Assembly (NCBI GenBank): GCA_030562195.1 | Contig: CM060203.1 | Coordinates: 3,610,208-3,674,207 of the forward strand | DNA from: Nipponacmea schrenckii | Taxonomy: Eukaryota; Mollusca; Gastropoda; Lottiidae | Direction: 5' to 3' | Length of the DNA stretch: 64,000 nt | In this document: piece by piece, positions 38,374-50,179 of the stretch | How positions within the stretch are numbered: position 1 is the stretch's first letter | Layout of the letters: each line of letters opens with the position of its first letter | Translations under genes and position numbers: made by a program | The notes under the pieces: generated by a model | The model's input: only the letters and a program-made list of their open reading frames with translations | The model's database searches: none | What the model was told of the DNA's origin: nothing

Positions 38374-41300
38374 TTAAGTTTTGTCTTTATGTTTATAATT
38401 TTGAACACCATTGTATGAAACACTGGAACTGGAAGATGTAACTGATGTAGTTGTTAAGGAAGATGAAATATGGCTGTTGGTTGCTACTGGACTGCTGAGA
38501 TTGGCAGGAAATAATGGCGCTGAAGAATCCTGGAAGTAGACCAAAATAACAATTTGAAGCAATTTATAGTGACACCAAAACCCAAACCTTTATTAATATG
38601 AGATGATTTAATGTCATTTAGAAAGTGGTGTTGCAACAATATTTTCGTTATTGGGATAACATTATCTTGGTATCGCACAGATTCTCGTGCTGAAAATTGG
38701 CTGAGACCCGAACAGGTTTCGAACCAGCGATCTCAGAGTCAGGCACCTAATCGTCAGCAATACATGTCAACCGTTTAGACCACTCGGCTACGGACCATCC
38801 ACAAAAATGGAAGGCCGCGAACCCGTAGACTTTACTGCGAACATGCATTACCCCTTGGATAATAGGTAACACAGCTCCCAAGGCTGATTACATGAGATGA
38901 TTTAATGTCATTTAGAAAGTGGTGTTGCAACAATATTTTCGTTATTGGGATAACACTTTCTTGGTATAGCACAGATTCTCGTGCTGAAAATTGGCTATTA
39001 ATATACAATGTATATCAGAGAATCTTGTGACAATAGTTTATACTGAACAAATGAAAATCTGCAAAAACACAAGTTGCCAAGTTCAAACAATTTGATGAAA
39101 AAATATAACTGACCTGTAATGGAGCTGAAAGACGTGATTCTACTGAAGTTCTTGGAGAAGCTGAATCTAAAAATAACAAATATTACAACAATTACAATCA
39201 ATTACAATTACTATCAATAACACTTACTATCAATTACAATTCTCACTATCAATTGTAATTACACTTACTATCAATTACAATTTCAATAACACTATCAATT
39301 ATAATTACCATAAATTACAATTACTATCAATTTCAATTACACTTACTATCAATTACAATTACACTTACTATCAATTACACTTACTATCAATTACAATTAC
39401 TATCAATTACAATTACTATCAATAACAATTACACTTACTTTCAAATACTCTTACTATCAGTTACAATAACTATCAATGAACATCACTATGAATTGAAATG
39501 ACTATCAAGTTGTGTTTCTTTAATAAATCAAATGGCCATTTATCTCCTCATTTTTCTTTAGATTGGACAAATAAAATGTGAATGCAAATTTCTTTGTTTT
39601 CTATTTCTGAGATATGTTTTGACTCCTTAATATACAGACCTGGATATAATTACTAATAAAAGACATACCACTAGGGCTGGGAGTTTGTTGATGTGGACTA
39701 GGGTTGGTATTTTCACTTTCATTGTCCTGGAATATACATAATTCATAATCCAATCACAGACAATAATTCCGGGTCAATTAAAAAAAACCACATAATAATT
39801 GTGATAGAAGTAGTTTGGAAAGTGATGAAAGAAAACTTATATCAATACAAAAATTCATAATGCAAAGAAATAAATCTATTTAAACAGACAATGTGTATTG
39901 TTTTTTCTTTAACCACTTTATGGTTTTACTGTATGACTTAACTTGTTCACTGTCGAGAGAGCAATAAATCTACATTCAACCTGCCAGTAAAAACCAGAGC
40001 TTCTTTAATGAACACCTACCCCAATATCACCATTAGGTATTCTAGACCTTGAACTATCATCAGGCGAGTTTGGGTAATTTGAGAATGGTAATGAGAGTCG
40101 AGCATTCACTGCTAGTAGGTGATCTCGTCGACTTGTTAAATTTTTAATGTATTCTCCAAGTTGATGGTTTTCATTTTGCAGTTGATATAAACAGTTTAAA
40201 AGAGATGCGACTGAAAAAACAAAGAGCAATGGAAAACTGAATAGAAATCATATCTTTAAAATTATAGTACATTATAACTGTTGCAACATTACAATACATT
40301 TGATCTGAAAAATAAGTATCTGTCTATACGAATTCATTTCTGAACTTTGGAAATACTACGGTAATATTTATATCTGAATTGTATAACATTTTTTTTGTTC
40401 CAAACAAACTCCTTTCATTCTGTGATCTGACATCATGCTTCTTTGAATCAGGTTCAGATTTTGCACAATAGTGCAATACTTATCTTTCAAACCAAATATT
40501 AGAAAAGATGTTTTACATCCAACACTTCTGCTTGAGATTGGGTTAATAAACACTACCTGACAGTACAGTCATGTCAGTATAAACAATAATGTATATCCCA
40601 TGACTTCAATCAAAAAAATAAGTTGTTATACTCACTATCAAAATGTTGTCCCTGTTCCATCAAGAACTGTGATCCTTGTTCCCATTGTTTCTCTAGTAAC
40701 TGTTCCATGCTGGACGGGAAACTACAACATTATATAATCATATTTTACATTAAAATGAAGACTGAGCAGTTCTTGGCCTTAGACCTATGTTTTCCAATGC
40801 CCTAATGCTCCATGGCCTTACTGATAGCTCCATGGTCTTACTGATAGCACCATAGCCCTACTGATAGCTCCATGGCCTTACTGATAACTCCATGGTCTTA
40901 CTGATAGCTCCATGGCCTTACTGATAACTCCATAGCTTTACTGATAACCCCATAGCTTTACTGATAGCTCCATAGCCTTACTGATAACTCCATGGCCTTA
41001 CTGATAGCTCCGTGGTCTTACTGACAACTCCATAGCCTTACTGATAGCTCCATAGCCCTACTGATAGCTCCATGGCCTTACTGATAACTCCATGGTCTTA
41101 CTGATAGCTCCATGGCCTTACTGATAACTCCATAACTTTACTGATAGCTCCATAGCCCTACTGATAGCTCCATGGCCTTACTGATAATTCCATGGCATTA
41201 CTGATAGCTCCATGACCTAACTGATAACCCCATAGCTTTACTGATAGCTCCATGGCATTACTGATAACTCCATGGCCTTACTGATAACTCCATGGCATTA

Positions 41301-44300
41301 CTGATAACTCCATGGCCTTACTGATAGCTCCATGGCCTTACAAATAGCTCCAAGGCCTTACTCTAATTATCTTCCACAGTCTGCACTTACATGTTTTTGA
41401 TTTGAAAATTCAATTTAATCTCTCTTATGAAATCATTTAATAATAAGATATTTTTAAACTTACTCAACAGGAGTGGTATTATCTGGTCGAAATTCCTCAC
41501 GACTGGGGAATATTTTAGGGGGTCCGTTATGAAGGTTATTCTCATGATGATCATCTGAAAGTGAAACATCATGGTTTATAGTAATAAGGAAATGCTAGTT
41601 AATTCATTTAACAAGGCAGAGTTATGGACATAAATAAAGTTGGTTATTATTTTTCTACAGGTCACTCAATTTGACAGACATAATCGCTATAATTGTTATT
41701 CATTCACTGTTTGTTATTGGAAAAATATCATTCAGCCAACCATACTTCAATAGACAAAAAAAGATTCCTACAGAAATACTGTTGAAATTTATTTTAAGCA
41801 TTCAAAAGCATTATCTTACCATTTTTCACAATGATTAACAATAAAGATTGAATCTTATAAAACACAATTTAAAGAAGAGTCAAGTTAGATCACAGATGAC
41901 GAGTGAAGTATCCAGTAGAAAAAACTCGAATCACTTAAACATACAGTTTATAATCAGATAGTAAAATATGACATCATAAAAATACGTGGGCTCATAGTGC
42001 AAAGGACTGAATATCCCAGAATTCTGTATTAGCAGCTTCAACTTATTTTTTAAAACTAAAAACTGTATTTGTTTGGTTGGAATTTAATTCTGGGGTCTGT
42101 CCATTCCTTTTACAAATCAAACCAAAAGTTGAAGACAGATGATAGAACCTTCTCGAGATGTATTAGCTTCCTAATTAATTATGCTTCTGGAAATAACGTT
42201 TTCGAATTTGAAGAATGGTGAAAGAAATAACCTCTGCCTTATGGTTTTACAGCTTTCTCCACATTACATATAGCATTCAATTTCAGAATCTTTATCTTAT
42301 ATATTTGAGAGCAAAAGTAAAATGATCAAAACGCTTGAATAAGAAAGTAGAGATAAACATGATAGCCAAGCAAATACACCAATTATGTAAAATGAAAAGA
42401 CCCAACAATGTAGATATATAAAACTAGCAGAGACTACACCAATATCCATATCTAAAACTACATTCAGTTCCTGCAACAAGGTAATATACAGGACTATAGA
42501 ACAGTAGGACATTTTACACTTATTCCAAGGGATACAACTCTCCAGTTAAATATTTTTCCAAGAGAACTACCTACAATTCTGATAATGCCGAGTTTACGTA
42601 TCAAATTTAAGAATATATTTCCATATAGTTCAGAGAATTAAAATCCTCAAATTTTCTTCTAAACAAATATACACCCATGAAAAATACATTTTACCATAAC
42701 TAGAGGTTTGCATCCCTTTCAAGCATGCACAAAACAGAAAGTGTTGTCCTCACCTCTCCTGAAAGAGGGCAGTGATAGAGTAGGGGGGCCCAGAGACAAT
42801 GCCGAAAAACTTCCGTCAATTGCTGTAGAAAAAATAAAATTTCAAAATTGGAAACACCAAATAACCAATTAATTTATTAAGAGAATTCAAATTTCACATC
42901 CTGTTTTCTGCTTGGAGGGTTTCCAATTAATTTAATTTGTAACCTTTCAGACAGTTTATTCATTCTGATGTAAAATACCACCATTTGAATGGAAGGATTT
43001 CTGACATATTAAAAACTGATTGGTAGAAATGAAATGTTAAATATTACCTGATTGGTTGAAAGGTGACAATGAAATTGGTCCGGATGCAGACAAACTCTGA
43101 AAAAAAGGGCTTCCACCAAAAACACTGCTGGTAAAATTAGGGCTTCTGAAATTGAATGAAGCCATATTGATTTTGTTTCATTTTTAAAAATAAAACCTCC
43201 CCCCACCTAAAAGCTATAGCTGATGTAGCAGTTTAGATATTGGAAGTACATAAAAAGCTGAAATTGAGCTCTATCAGCTGGTCAAGTAAATAATTATACA
43301 ACAGATGCAAAACAAATTATTATAGGACTACATCCCTTTACAGCCTACAGTTCAATATTGAGAGTGGGGTATTTTCAGGCAAAATCTCTTCCATCAAAAT
43401 TGTTAAAATAATTTGATGACTTTTCATACTACATGGATTGGTGAATATTTACCCTAAAGTGGATGAAGTTATGGTGGATGATTTAGGTTTCTGCCCACTA
43501 CTATGAGATGACGTTGATGAAACTGTTGATGACACTCCTGATGCTGTAGTGGATGAGATTGAATGTTTCTTGCTGCTGCTCAACGTTACTGGTAAAATAC
43601 CATCCTTACTGTTACGTTTGTTTCCCACAACTGCAGGTTTCACCTTTTTCAATTTCTTTTTATTTTCAGATTTTTCTTGAGACCTAATGGAATCATAATC
43701 AAACAAATTAATTAAAGTTGTGAATATACAATCTATGGTGTAAGAGTACTGATATAGTAGAAATGTAAAATCTATAGACATGTAACACTGCTAAGTTTAT
43801 GGTGCAGGATTGTCACTAACATGAGATTGGAATCCAATGCAGATAAGACTTATTTATTAACTTGATTGTTCATCCTTAGGACAACTTTCCAAACCCCTAC
43901 CCCATTGAACCCGTCTTTGGCCAAAACAAAATCATGATAACAAATTGATCTCGTCTACATATATTCAAACAGTCTCAATCTTACCTCGACCTTGATCTTT
44001 TGCCTGAAGAGTGTTCTGTGTCTGGTGAATTATGGGATGGAAAGACGGAAGGTGAAGATGTTTTATCGAAGGATGATGAAAATGAGGAAGATTGATCTGA
44101 AATATACATATATACAATATCTTCAGGATAGTTTGTCTATACTTTAACACAAAACATTAAAGGGTTAAATGTAGGCAGAAAAATCAAACTTCACAACAAC
44201 TGATTTGTCTTGAAAACAATCAAACTGTTTTTAGGTCATAGGGTTTTAAAGTCTTAAAAAGCCAACAAAGCTCAAGACACTTCCAAAAAATTGATTAAGG

Positions 44301-47300
44301 CATTAAAATTTTAAGAGTTTGGACATAGTTGTTTCAAACAAGATTCAAGTTGCCTACCTTTTTCATGTTTTGGTTCTATTTTATGAGGAGTATCTTTGAT
44401 ATCAGCAGTAGTAAAACCAGTAAACTCTGTTGGGGAGAGCAATGAGGAATCAGTGGTGCTTCCACAGTTTGGTGGCGTCTGTAACACTTTCTTGCACTCA
44501 GAGTTTGACTGAAAAAGAAGCAGCTGTCAAATATATCTGATCACAAAAGACATCCAATTGAATTAGAAAGGCATTTTTATTTTTTCCAACATGTGCTGAA
44601 TTTAAGACAGAACTATGTCACTTTGGAGTTTCAGACCTAATCCTGACCCATGTAAAATAGTATTGAAAAAATAGTCATATTGACTGGAGCTCATTATATG
44701 CTACTGATGTATGCTTGAGATATATATATCCTCATGGAAAAAGATATAGGCAGATACACTGGTACATACCTTTTTCTCACTGTCTATTTTACTGGGTGTA
44801 GATTTTTCAGGGGAGGAATCAGGCGTATCTGATGGAATGGGTTTGAATGCTGGGATTGTTTTAATATTTGTGTCTCTTTTCTAAAATAAAAGATAGCTTG
44901 CCAGGCAAGGTAATATACGCCCACTGGCAGCATTTATTTCAAATAAAAACTTTTCAGTAAGGTTACAATAAGTGGAATGAATTATTCAACCTACCAACCT
45001 ATTTTTTTCTAGGGTCTCTAGTTTCATTAAAAACTGTTAAGAATTGTACCTAATAACAACTCATTAAATATTTTTCGGTATTTTTATGATTTGCAATAGG
45101 GTTCATCCTTAATAATATTTTGATATTTTTAATTCTTAATAAGGCTCATCCTTGGTTGATATTAAACAATTTCAGCGAGTTTTGTCAAAAAGGAATGTTT
45201 AGAGTGTTCACAAGCCAAAAGTTGAAAGCGTTATTGAAAACAGGCGCAATAACTGACACTAAATATTTTTCGATTTATCTGATTTTCAATAGGGTTTATC
45301 CTTGTGAGAAAACAAATACTAAAGCCAAGTTTCATCAAAATCCATTCAAAATTGTTCTTTCTAGAGTGTTTACGAGTTTAATTGAATGCGTTTTCAAAAA
45401 CAAGGTCAATAACTTGTACTAAATATTTTTCGATTTTCAATGGGGTTCATCCTTGGGAGACAACAAATACTCCAGCCAAGTTACATCAAAATCCATTAAA
45501 AATTGTTCTTTCTAGAGTGTTTACCAGCTAAAATTGAACGCGTTTTCAAGAACAAGGGCTATAACTGACACTAAATATATTTCTATTTATTTGATTTATA
45601 ATAGGGTTCATCCTTGGGTAAAAACAAATACTCAAGCCAAAGTTAATCAAAATCCATTAAGAATAGTTCTTTCTAGAGTGTTTACAAGCTAATATTGAAT
45701 GCGTTTTCAAGAACAAGGGCAGTAATTCATACTTAAAATTTTTTACGATTTTGCTGATTTTCAATAGGGTTCATCCTTGAGTTATAACACACTCTCACAC
45801 CAAGTTTCATCGAAATCCATCAAGAATTGTGCCATGTAGAGTGTTTACGAGACAAAAATCGAACGCGTTTAAAAGAACAATGGCAATAATTCATATCAGA
45901 TATATTTTCATATTTTTAATTTTCAATTAGGCTCATCCCTTGCGATATCCAACAATTTCACAATTTCAGTGAGTTTTGTCAACATTGGTCATGAATTGTA
46001 CCTTCTAGAGTGTTTATTAGCCAAAAAGTTAAACCCGTTTTCAAACACAAGGGCAATAACTGACACTAAATATATTTCGATTTATTTGATTTTCAATAAG
46101 GTTCATCCTTGGGTAAAAACAAATACTCAGGCCAAGTTTTATCAAAATCCATTAAGAATTGTTCTTTCTAGAGTGCTTACAAGCTAAAATTGAACGTGTT
46201 TTCAAACACAAGGGCAATCACTGATACTAAATATTTTTCGATTTAACTGAATTTCAATAGGGTTCATCCTTAAGTGATTAGAAATACTCATGCCAAGTTA
46301 TGTCAAAATCGCTCAAGAATTGTGACTTGTAGAGTGTTTACAAGGCAAAAATCCAACACATTTTATAGAACAAGGGCAATAATTCCTATTAAATATATTT
46401 CGATATGTGCTATTTTCAAAAGGGTTCATTCTTGGGTGATATTAAACAATTTCAGCAAGTTTCGTCAAAATCGGTCAATAACTGTGCTTTGTAGAGTGTT
46501 TACAAGCTAAAAATTGAACGCGTTTTCAAAAACAAGGGCAATAACTGATATTAAATTTTTTTTTTCGATTTGACTGGTTTTCAATAGGCTTCATCCTTGG
46601 GTGATAACAAATACTCAGGCCAAGTTTCATTAAAATCCATTAAAAATTGTTCTCTCAAGAGTGTTTACAAGCTAAAATTGAACGCGTTTTCAAGAACAAG
46701 GGCAATAACTCATACTAAATGTTTTTCGATTTCGCTGATTTTCGATAGGGTTTATCCTTGAGTTATAACATACTCTCACACCAAGTTTCATCAAAATCGG
46801 TCAAGAATTGCACTTTGTAGAGTGTTTACGAGCCATTCAAGAACAAGGGCACAAACTCATACTAATTTTTTTCCGATTTCGCTGATTTTCGATAGGGTTT
46901 ATCCTTGAGTTATAACATACTCTCACACCAAGTTTCATCAAAATCGGTCAAGAATTGCACTTTGTAGAGTGTTTACGAGCCATTCAAGAACAAGGGCACA
47001 AACTCATACTAATTTTTTTCCGATTTCGCTGATTTTCAATAGGGTTCATCCTTGCGTGATCATAAACACTCATATTAAGTTTCATCTAAATCCGTCAAGA
47101 ATTACACCGTGTAGAGTGTTTACGAGCAATTGTGGACGGACGGACGGACCGACGGACAGACGGACGGATGTGGGTGACGACAATATACGCCCCCCATTTC
47201 ATGTGGGCGTATAAAAAAGTATAGATTTTAATTCATTATTCATTTGGATGAGATTCTATCAAAAAAGTAGCCTTGATATTAATGGAAAAAAATTTTTTTC

Positions 47301-49856
47301 TCAAGAATAAATTAGGCTTTCTGTTGGTTGTCAGTGCTTCTTTTAATTCAAAATTCACAAAAAGATGCTTTGAATATATAGCAACAATCAAATGGTCTGA
47401 AAATTCATAAGTATGGTTACTTACCAATTTTTTACAATGGTAGGCACAATAACCACAATATTTTACATTATCACCATAGTTACCAGCCTCTTCACATAAC
47501 AATCCTTGAGACTGGGCACTGAAAATTTATAATTATAAATACCGAAATCTTCCATGTTTGTAAATCATTCCAATCAACAAAATAAACTTGCTTTCAGACA
47601 ACTTTTACTAAAATAACATTTTTAAACTTTCTTTTTGGGTGACACTTTTTTACCACTTCAAAGAGGAAATTTGTTTATGGTGATTCAGTTATGTCTTCAT
47701 TTCAAATTGTAAAACTTTAATAATATAGAGAAATTCTAATGACTTTCTATAATGTTAAGCAGCTATTTCAATAAAACTTAAGTTTCTTACCATGTGACAT
47801 GAAAATACTGTTTACAACCATTCTTATTACACTGCATACAGGCACCAGTAGAGGCCTTGGATTCTCGTCCCTGTTCTTCACAAATATAGCAAACCTGAAT
47901 AAAATCAACAATTTTCTGATGATTAACATAAGCAAGCTGGATCGAAAATCTGGGATCTAGTATAATGAACCCACATCAGTACACTAAATACATAAAATAT
48001 TGGTCCAGTAAAAATTAAGCTTCTTGAATATGCATTAAAGTTTCTGAAATGATCTTCTTGACTGAATAGAATAGTTAAAACGAAATTCCTGACATGTCTC
48101 TGACGGCAAACCTTACTATTATTTGAAATGATACAGTGTTAAGAGAGAATATACACTGATTTATCAAGGAGTTTTTAAAAAGGACGTTAATTTCAAAAAG
48201 TAAAGTTCATTGTAGGAGTTTTGTCATAAAATATTCAATTTCCGGAATTATGTCAGAAAAATCATTTGCAGAAGGATGTTTTGTTTTATACCACTACTTT
48301 GTTGAATCGTTCTTGAGGGACATCTTTCAATACTATTGGTTCCATAGTCTGTACATTGGCAAACCATGCTTCAGGAATAAACAGGGCACAAACAACATGA
48401 CACCAACCTTGAATAAGTATAATAATGGTTAAATAAATTTTTTTAACAAAAAACAGTAATGGATGATAAAAATGCAATGTCTAAACTGAAAGGATATGTA
48501 GAGTAGACCTATGGCTTTTACAATTAAATAATTTCAATTTGAGAGTCATATTAGGCAGGAATATAATTTTATGAGCACAACGGACATAAAAACAAGCCTG
48601 TTTATAGAAATGTGTAAGTAAAAACAACAGAAACACACACTTACTGTTTGAATCTGTTCTTTTTAAGGCTCCATCTTTCATTGGACACAATTCACATTTC
48701 TACAAAAAATTAAACAAAATTTGAAAAAGTATCAATTAATTCAAAGCTAAGCTTGGTACAAGACAATCCAGTCTAATTAAAATATAGACCTAACTTTTGT
48801 TTGTATTTCATGAGTTTCGTTTCGAATGTTTTATTAGCTATTGGCCTTGTATTAACCACTACTAATATAAACCGTCTTCGGTGTCTATATTGAATCCATA
48901 ATAAAGAAATAATAAGAGCCATATTGTTCTAATTTCTATTTGAGCGGACTTGATAAGCTAGTTTAATACATCTCAGAATGCACCAATTGTTCGCATCACA
49001 TTATCCTGTCGCAGGGAAAGGAAGCCACGTGATTGGTTAAAACTGAATTAGGTCAAAGGTCGTTCAAACAGTTCGTATTGAAGGGCAGTGTAAGACTTAA
49101 CTGTAGTGGTAACGTACAAAGCCAATAGCTAATAAAAACATTCGAAACTAATAAGAACGAAATTTAGGTCTTCATTTTAATTAGACTGAAGATATTCCAA
49201 AAAGCCAAAAACAAATACAAAGACAAGCAGTAAACAACACAACAGTTCCCGAGCAGACAAACAAGCAAACCATAGTAACATTGTTTTGTTTCCTTGTGGT
49301 TTATACTTTCATATCGACTCTTTTAGTCTTTGAAAACTTAGTTTTTAAAGAAAATGGAGTTACGTCCCATGACCTCTGACCGGTTTTACAGAATATACAA
49401 TCAAGTTTTACAAATTTCGTAGTAAAATCAACAAAATATTTCCCATGCAATAGGCATTCATCAGTTATGGAATTCACTCCAAATATTCCATGTTTTTTAA
49501 AAAAGAAAAACAAAACATCGCATAAAAACAAGATTATGTCAACTTCCGGTTAAAAAATGGCTGACTTACAACTCTTGCAGCTCGTTCTTGAGACTCGCAT
49601 TTGCGACAATACCACGGACCCTTCGGCACTTGAATGATACCATAGCAAGCTAAAATAAATAGAAATTTTATTTAACTTTATAAAACCGTTATAAAAATTA
49701 TTGTACGTTGCGTATTTTTTCAGAAAGACAAAGTTTAATCAGCTTACCCTGATGAACAGCAACATTACACCCTTGACCATCACAGTAAACCAGCGGATTC
49801 TCCGTCCAACCACGTTCGTCCGAACAAACGCAACAACCTCCAACCATCTCCTTCAT
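38374..49856 (-). CDS. MLLT10: AF10 (MLLT10/MLLT6) orthologue, complete, 18 coding exons
   Basis: Exons: 49748-49856, 49570-49649, 48645-48699, 48298-48407, 47791-47894, 47425-47518, 44770-44880, 44358-44508, 43985-44096, 43453-43683, 43048-43145, 42754-42822, 41464-41554, 40636-40721, 40020-40210, 39669-39726, 39114-39166, 38374-38529. Phases agree throughout; 1959 nt, 652 residues. Residues 1-184 form the PHD-zinc-knuckle-PHD module, 185-471 are Ser/Thr/Lys-rich, 477-545 are the octapeptide motif and leucine zipper, and a short Ser-rich tail ends KHKDKT. In vertebrates PZP reads unmodified H3K27 and OM-LZ recruits DOT1L for H3K79 methylation; nuclear. Vertebrate AF10 is about 1,000 residues, so this one is compact. 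The start MKEMVGG matches an internal Met region of the vertebrate protein, so a short upstream extension from another exon is possible. Vertebrates have two paralogues; this is co-orthologous to both. Confidence 0.93.
38598..38996 (-). repeat. tRNA-like SINE flanked by a 105-bp direct repeat, in AF10 intron 17
   Basis: On the minus strand 38796-38705 reads like a Leu/Ser-type tRNA: GTCCGTAGCCGAGTGGTC (A box TAGCCGAGTGG) and later GGTTCGAAACC (B box). Copies of a ~105-bp segment lie on both sides (38598-38702 and 38892-38996), so the unit is partly duplicated with a 294-bp period. Copy B lacks the whole insertion. Without clean cloverleaf pairing I read it as a tRNA-derived SINE, not a functional tRNA. 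Confidence 0.7.
39178..39460. repeat. ACTATCAATTACAATTAC tandem repeat in AF10 intron 16
   Basis: A 12- to 18-bp unit (ACTTACTATCAATTACA-type). The same array exists in copy B at 51835-52190, with a different length and unit order. Confidence 0.9.
40020..40721 (-). CDS. MLLT10: AF10 exons 14-15: octapeptide motif and leucine zipper
   Basis: Exon 14 encodes MEQLLEKQWEQGSQFLMEQG, the octapeptide-motif block. Exon 15 encodes LLNCLYQLQNENHQLGEY then IKNLTSRRDHLLAVNARLSL, a coiled coil matching the AF10 zipper. This segment binds the DOT1L coiled coil in vertebrates and is what MLL-AF10 fusions retain. Conservation here is much higher than in the flanking Ser-rich exons. Confidence 0.93.
40805..41365. 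repeat. 20-bp minisatellite in AF10 intron 13, about 27 copies
   Basis: Unit CTCCATGGCCTTACTGATAG with ATAGC, GTCTT, GCATT and AACTC variants. The period is an exact 20 bp almost throughout. Copy B keeps only a trace (near 53460-53480). Confidence 0.95.
43255..43350. repeat. Third locus of the GAGCTCTATCAGCTG repeat, AF10 intron 10
   Basis: TGAAATTGAGCTCTATCAGC followed by TGG and ACTACATCCCTTTACAGCCT, as at 4385-4690. It lies in the part of intron 10 that is missing from copy B. Confidence 0.6.
44889..47218 (+). mobile_element. Second ~160-bp-unit element (pearl-like), in AF10 intron 6
   Basis: Shares its left end (AAAGATAGCTTGCCAGGCAA then ATACGCCCACTGGCAGCATT) and right end (ATGTGGGCGTATAA after a GACG microsatellite at 47133-47165) with the element at 20904. 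The core has about 13 units of ~160 bp, with CAAGGGCAATAACT and CCAAGTTTCATCAAAATCC, but is otherwise much diverged (TTTTTCGATTT..GGGTTCATCCTTG..TAGAGTGTTTACAAGC). Several plus-strand open frames inside (45120-47214) are products of the periodicity. Its left end lies 9 bases from the acceptor of AF10 exon 7. Confidence 0.82.
47425..49856 (-). CDS. MLLT10: AF10 exons 1-6: PHD1, zinc knuckle, PHD2 (PZP)
   Basis: PHD1 runs from CCVCSDERGWTENPLVYCDG through the QGCNVAVHQACYGI segment to GPWYCRKCES, the C4-H-C3 set. Exon 3 carries the knuckle CELCPMKDGALKRTD. Exon 4 opens PHD2 with CHVVCALFIPEAWF, and exons 5-6 carry CYICEEQGRESKASTGACMQ, CNKNGCKQYFHVTCAQ, LLCEEAGNYGDNVKYCGYC and the final YHC. 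All expected cysteines and histidines are present. The exon 4 donor, GTAGTG, is weak; all the others are GTAAG/GTGAG types. Confidence 0.93.
48767..49193. mobile_element. MITE in AF10 intron 2
   Basis: Terminal inverted repeats of about 75-85 bp: CAGTCTAATTAAAATATAGA..TTCGAATGTTTTATTAGCTA on the left is matched by the inverse on the right, ending ATTTTAATTAGACTG. No coding capacity. Copy B has an uninterrupted site (GACAATCC-AAAAAAGCC at about 56007), and flanks GACAATCC/GATATTCC may be an imperfect 8-bp target duplication, which would suggest a hAT-type element. Confidence 0.82.
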
Positions 49857-49959
49857 CCTGCAGCTCACGCGATGGATAAATGATTCAGTTCTCAGCTCAT
49901 AATAAAATAGTAACGATCAAATACAGAATTATCACTATAATATATAAATAAATAACAGT

Positions 49960-50110
49960 TTTCTCGACTCGGCCATTTTTACCGCAATTGGATAATGTAG
50001 GTCAGTACGCATGCGTGATAATAAAACCACGTGGGATTTGTTTTGATTCGAACAGAACCACGTGTTGCCTAAAATAATAGTAAACTAAACGAAAGTCAAT
50101 TGTACCAAAC
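49960..50110 (-). promoter_or_regulatory. AF10 promoter region
   Basis: About 100-250 bp above the start codon lie an NRF1-like ACGCATGCGTGA (50007-50018) and two CACGTG E-boxes (50028-50033, 50059-50064). The same motifs and spacing survive in copy B at 60317-60374, where most surrounding gene sequence is lost. No TATA box is obvious. Confidence 0.55.
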
Positions 50111-50179
50111 AGTCTTCTTCCTGATCGTCTGCAATAACTACATATGAAATAAATGAGCTTTACGTCTTACTTTTATGCG

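Larger units (their letters stand above)
37608..50179. repeat. Copy A of a tandem segmental duplication (AF10 locus)
   Basis: Homology to copy B starts at CATTGCTTATTT (37608 and 50451) and ends at ACTTTTATGCG (50179 and 60495). Copy A holds the intact gene with its promoter. Exons and many intron segments align in the same order in copy B, but copy B is shortened by several deletions and carries insertions. Confidence 0.9.

Noticed and set aside
38705..38796. Functional tRNA gene on the minus strand
   Set aside because: A and B boxes are good, but the spacer and arms do not pair into a clean cloverleaf and the unit is part of a partly duplicated 294-bp repeat, so a SINE is more likely.
45120..47214. 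Series of plus-strand ORFs with similar peptides
   Set aside because: Generated by the ~160-bp tandem units of the interspersed element; each is closed by stops and the peptides have no conserved start or domain.
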